Assembly: GCF_000758685.1 (NCBI RefSeq)
Contig: NZ_CP009286.1
Coordinates: 898,501-962,500, forward strand
Source: Paenibacillus stellifer
GTDB lineage: Bacteria > Bacillota > Bacilli > Paenibacillales > Paenibacillaceae
Length of the DNA: 64,000 nt
Direction: 5' to 3'
The notes under the pieces were generated by a model. It was not told the origin of the DNA, did not search any database, and saw only the letters and a program-made list of their open reading frames with translations. Numbering within the stretch: position 1 is the first letter of the stretch; every line of letters starts with the position of its first letter. This document shows, one piece after another, positions 61,592 to 64,000 of this stretch. A program made the position numbers and the translations under genes.

Positions 61592-61723
61592 TTAACCCTC
61601 CAGCCTGTACCGCCGCGGCGAGCAGCCGATCGCTTTGATAAATTCCCGATTGAAGTAGCTGATATTGTTAAAGCCCACCATTCGTGCGATTTCGGCGATT
61701 TTGAGCAGGTCGGGCGCCGAGAC
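61592..61723 (-). pseudogene. AraC-family regulator, C-terminal fragment
   Basis: On the minus strand, [20 protein letters not shown] followed by [18 protein letters not shown] and a stop is the second helix-turn-helix and end of an AraC regulator. About 44 residues remain. The break at ~61725 joins it to plus-strand glycosidase fragments. Confidence 0.75.
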
Positions 61724-61730
61724 GTTCTAG

Positions 61731-61836
61731 ATCGAGCCCTGGGGCGAGAACTCCCTGCGTGTCCTCATGACGAAGGAAGCGGCAATGGACCCGAACGATT
61801 GGGCGCTGACGGACATTCCCAGGGAGACAAACCTAT
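61731..61836 (+). pseudogene. GH31-like glycosidase, short N-terminal-region fragment
   Basis: In one frame the DNA reads IEPWGENSLRVLMTKEAAMD followed by DWAL, which resembles the beta-sandwich start of GH31 alpha-xylosidases/glucosidases. Only ~30 residues are left before similarity ends. The call rests on one motif. Confidence 0.4.
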
Positions 61837-62077
61837 GGAGGGAAGCGGGCTCAAAACCCTGTTCACCAGCGGGACGATCCAAGGTGAATACGGCTTCTAC
61901 CGTTCGCATGATGGCGGCGTGAACTGGATACGCATCAATGACGACCGCCACCAGTATGGAGATATCCGCTCCATTTCGGGCGACCCCCGGGTGTTCGGGC
62001 GCATCTATGTCGCCACCGGCACAAGAGGGCTGGTGTATGGGGACATTGATGAACAGGAAGAAGGATTAATTGAATAA
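61837..62077 (+). pseudogene. GH74-like xyloglucanase, C-terminal fragment
   Basis: About 80 residues: SGLKTLFTSGTIQGEYGFYR, then SHDGGVNWIRINDDRHQYGD, then ISGDPRVFGRIYVATGTRGL and YGDID, ending at 62077. The FYRSxDGGxxWxRINDDxHQYG and GDPRVxGRxY patterns are the end of the beta-propeller of GH74 enzymes. The rest of the enzyme is lost. Confidence 0.65.
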
Positions 62078-62116
62078 AGAAGCATGAAATCGGGCGAATG
62101 CCCATGCTGAATTAGT

Positions 62117-62144
62117 GACGCCGGTCTGGTTACCGGCGTCTTTT
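62117..62144 (+). terminator. Rho-independent terminator
   Basis: Perfect 9-bp stem GACGCCGGT / ACCGGCGTC, loop CTGGTT, then TTTT. Confidence 0.8.
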
Positions 62145-62314
62145 CGTGTGCCGCTGTAAGTTTCTTTTGAGCTGTGCCAATTACATATAGACGGTTATAG
62201 GTCAAACGGAGCAAAAATCTGCTTCCTAATAACTAAAAATTTTCGACAAATTCTCACAAATGACCGGAGTTATTCCGATATTATGTGATAATTCCACTTG
62301 AAAGAAGGCAATGC

Positions 62315-64000
62315 ATGGGTAGACAGAAGCGATATAAAAGTAAAAAATCATCAAGCCGCCGCCTACAGGCTTCGTTCCTGGCCGGTACGCTGCTGGCCGG
62401 TTCACTTCCGGGCCTTACATATGCCGCAGCGGATTCGATAATAACAGCCGTTCCCACTGGCGTTGACCTTTCTAGTTTTGCCGATCTGGCCAAGGCTTCA
62501 AGCGCCAAGCAGAGCGCCATTAATGAAGCCAAGCAGCAGGGACTGCTTACCGGCGATTCCTCGGGGCAGTTCCGCCCGCTCGATGCTCTGACCCGACAGG
62601 AACTGGCGGCCTTGCTCGTGAGGGCGCTCGGGCTTCCGCTTTCGGATGCCAAGGCTTCGTCCTTCTCCGATGTGCCGGCTGCGGGCTGGGGAGCTTCGGC
62701 GGTTGAGGCCGTCTACCGCGCCGGTCTGATGACGGGCCGAAGCGGCGGTTCTTTCGCTCCGAATGATTCCGTATCACGCGAGGAACTGGCGGCTGTATTT
62801 GTTCGGGCCGTTAACGGAGTCGGCGCGCGGGGCGGCGCGGTGCCTCCCGTCCAGGATATGAAGCAGGTGTCCTCCTGGGCGGCGGATGCGGTGTCTACGG
62901 CTCTGCGATTGAACTTGATCGACACACCGAATGAGGAATTGAATCCGAAGAATCCGGTTCTGCGTGAGGATATTGCGGGATTTTTGCTGAACATTTTCCA
63001 GAAGCAGGATCGTATGGCTGTCATCACACAGGTGGACGGCGATGTAATTACGATCGACGGCATCCCCTATCTGGCGACAGGCAAGCTTAAGGAGTTGTTA
63101 GGCGGGCAGAATGCGGATGCGCTGGAAGGAGCCGTCTTGACCTTCAAATCGGCCAACCGGAACATCGGCGATCTGACTAATCTGGAAATCGTGAAGAACG
63201 GGACCGTGCTTAATACGGGCGGGACCTCCTATGCGGGAGCCCTGGAGATTTCCGCCAGCGGAGTTACGGTCAAGGGCGGCTCTTTGGACCAATTGACGAT
63301 CGGCCAAGGGGTGACCAGTGTGGTGGTCGATGCGCAACTGAAGCGTCTCGTTGTGGACGGCGGCCAGGCGGTGGAATTGAAGGGAAGCGGGAAGTTCGAT
63401 GTGCTGGCGGTAACCAATCCGCAGACGAGACTCACGCTTGATCCCAATATGCAGGTGGGCACTCTGGAACTGCCGGCGGGCGTGGATTTGACGCAGATTA
63501 TCGCGAACTGGAGCCAGGTCCAGGGCCGGATTCAGAACGTTCTTGGCGGCTTCGACAACCGGGCCGCTGCGACGCCGGTTCCTCAAGAGACGGCAACCGC
63601 TGTAACTGGGCCATCCGCTGAGCCGACACTTGAACCGGCACCAACTCCTGTTGTCGAGCCGACGCCAACTCCGGTCGCCGAGCCGACACCAACGCCGACG
63701 CCGGAACCAACACCTACGCCAACACCAGAACCGACACCGACGCCAACTCCGGTCGCCGAGCCGACACCAACGCCGACGCCGGAACCAACACCTACGCCAA
63801 CACCAGAACCGACGCCAACGCCGATACCAATGCCAACACCAATAATTCCAATACCAACACCAATAATACCAACGCCTATTCCGACTCCGATCCCAACGCC
63901 TGCGAATCATGATCCGGTAGCCATCGATAGCATTGCGACGCTTGCGATTCGCTTGACCGATGGAGCCCGGACCATCGATCTTGCGAGTGCTTTCTGGGAC
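62315..64000 (+). CDS. SLH-domain surface protein with Pro-Thr linker (3' end outside window)
   Basis: The frame is open from ATG 62315 (after AAGAAGG) to the last base, 562 codons. It starts with a basic signal peptide ([20 protein letters not shown]). Three SLH-type segments follow at ~50-225 ([51 protein letters not shown]), then a beta-helix-like region ([18 protein letters not shown]). A long Pro-Thr-Glu linker (~445-530) leads into a new domain ([17 protein letters not shown]) cut by the window end. It should be wall-anchored by the SLH part. The N-terminal SLH position differs from the 18431 protein, where it is C-terminal. Confidence 0.88.
   Translation, partial: MGRQKRYKSKKSSSRRLQASFLAGTLLAGSLPGLTYAAADSIITAVPTGVDLSSFADLAKASSAKQSAINEAKQQGLLTGDSSGQFRPLDALTRQELAALLVRALGLPLSDAKASSFSDVPAAGWGASAVEAVYRAGLMTGRSGGSFAPNDSVSREELAAVFVRAVNGVGARGGAVPPVQDMKQVSSWAADAVSTALRLNLIDTPNEELNPKNPVLREDIAGFLLNIFQKQDRMAVITQVDGDVITIDGIPYLATGKLKELLGGQNADALEGAVLTFKSANRNIGDLTNLEIVKNGTVLNTGGTSYAGALEISASGVTVKGGSLDQLTIGQGVTSVVVDAQLKRLVVDGGQAVELKGSGKFDVLAVTNPQTRLTLDPNMQVGTLELPAGVDLTQIIANWSQVQGRIQNVLGGFDNRAAATPVPQETATAVTGPSAEPTLEPAPTPVVEPTPTPVAEPTPTPTPEPTPTPTPEPTPTPTPVAEPTPTPTPEPTPTPTPEPTPTPIPMPTPIIPIPTPIIPTPIPTPIPTPANHDPVAIDSIATLAIRLTDGARTIDLASAFWD
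63640..63890 (+). repeat. Low-complexity Pro-Thr repeat in the SLH protein
   Basis: Repeats of PTPTPEP and PTPIP units encoded by CCAACACC/CCGACGCC-like hexamers. One block containing [15 protein letters not shown] is present twice, about 72 bases apart. It is a flexible wall-spanning linker. Confidence 0.8.

Noticed and set aside
63098..63910. Minus-strand 270-residue frame over the SLH gene
   Set aside because: A shadow of the Pro-Thr repeat, giving Arg/Trp/Tyr low-complexity sequence.

Overview
The window looks like a chromosomal segment of a Paenibacillus-type, spore-forming, low-to-mid GC Gram-positive. The signs are S-layer-homology (SLH) surface proteins, an LplABC-type sugar importer with a membrane-anchored AraC regulator, a spore-germination permease remnant, large modular secreted glycosidases, strong AGGAGG ribosome sites and several TTG/GTG starts. 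No rRNA or normal tRNA gene is present. The last gene runs off the right end and the first is cut by the left end.

Layout. 1-4.2 kb: an AddAB-like helicase/nuclease pair. 4.4-10 kb: small genes mixed with mobile DNA, namely a decayed IS110 element with a structured upstream RNA candidate and an IS630 element sitting inside a small membrane-protein gene. 9.6-14.7 kb: a broken and an intact copy of a DUF4317 gene flank a CAP/SLH surface protein, followed by a Fic protein. 15-18 kb: small regulators and enzymes. 18.4-22 kb: a repetitive SLH surface protein.

22.5-39.3 kb is the most unusual part. It holds the parts of a bacterial RNA-repair island, most of them broken: tRNA-like sequences, slipin (internal deletion), intact RtcB ligase, MoxR ATPase and DUF2201 VWA-protein remnants, a Hen1-like N-terminal fragment, the C-terminal half of an ATP-dependent RNA ligase, a KptA/Tpt1 2'-phosphotransferase tail, a frameshifted HEAT-like gene and an intact RlaP-type nucleotidyltransferase. 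Three copies of a roughly 70-base element lie just upstream of three of these modules. An intact McrBC-like type IV restriction pair with a MazG-like pyrophosphohydrolase and a tnpB-only IS605-group element are embedded in the same stretch.

39.3-40.6 kb: gene tails fused at deletion junctions. 41-51 kb: a diguanylate cyclase, then a carbohydrate-uptake operon (AraC sensor/regulator, lipoprotein, two permeases, MFS exporter or importer, an uncharacterised toroid-like protein) with no ATPase gene. 51.6-59.5 kb: a GH3 glycosidase, a modular alpha-amylase with a catabolite-responsive site, and a LacI regulator. 59.8-61.4 kb: an ECF sigma factor and its probable membrane anti-sigma. 61.6-62.1 kb: leftovers of an AraC gene, a GH31 gene and a GH74 gene. 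62.3 kb to the end: another SLH protein with a Pro-Thr linker.

All calls come from reading the sequence and from memory of protein families. No alignment, folding or database search was run. Many pseudogene calls rest on single frameshifts, which could be base-calling errors; calls that rest on large deletions are more secure.
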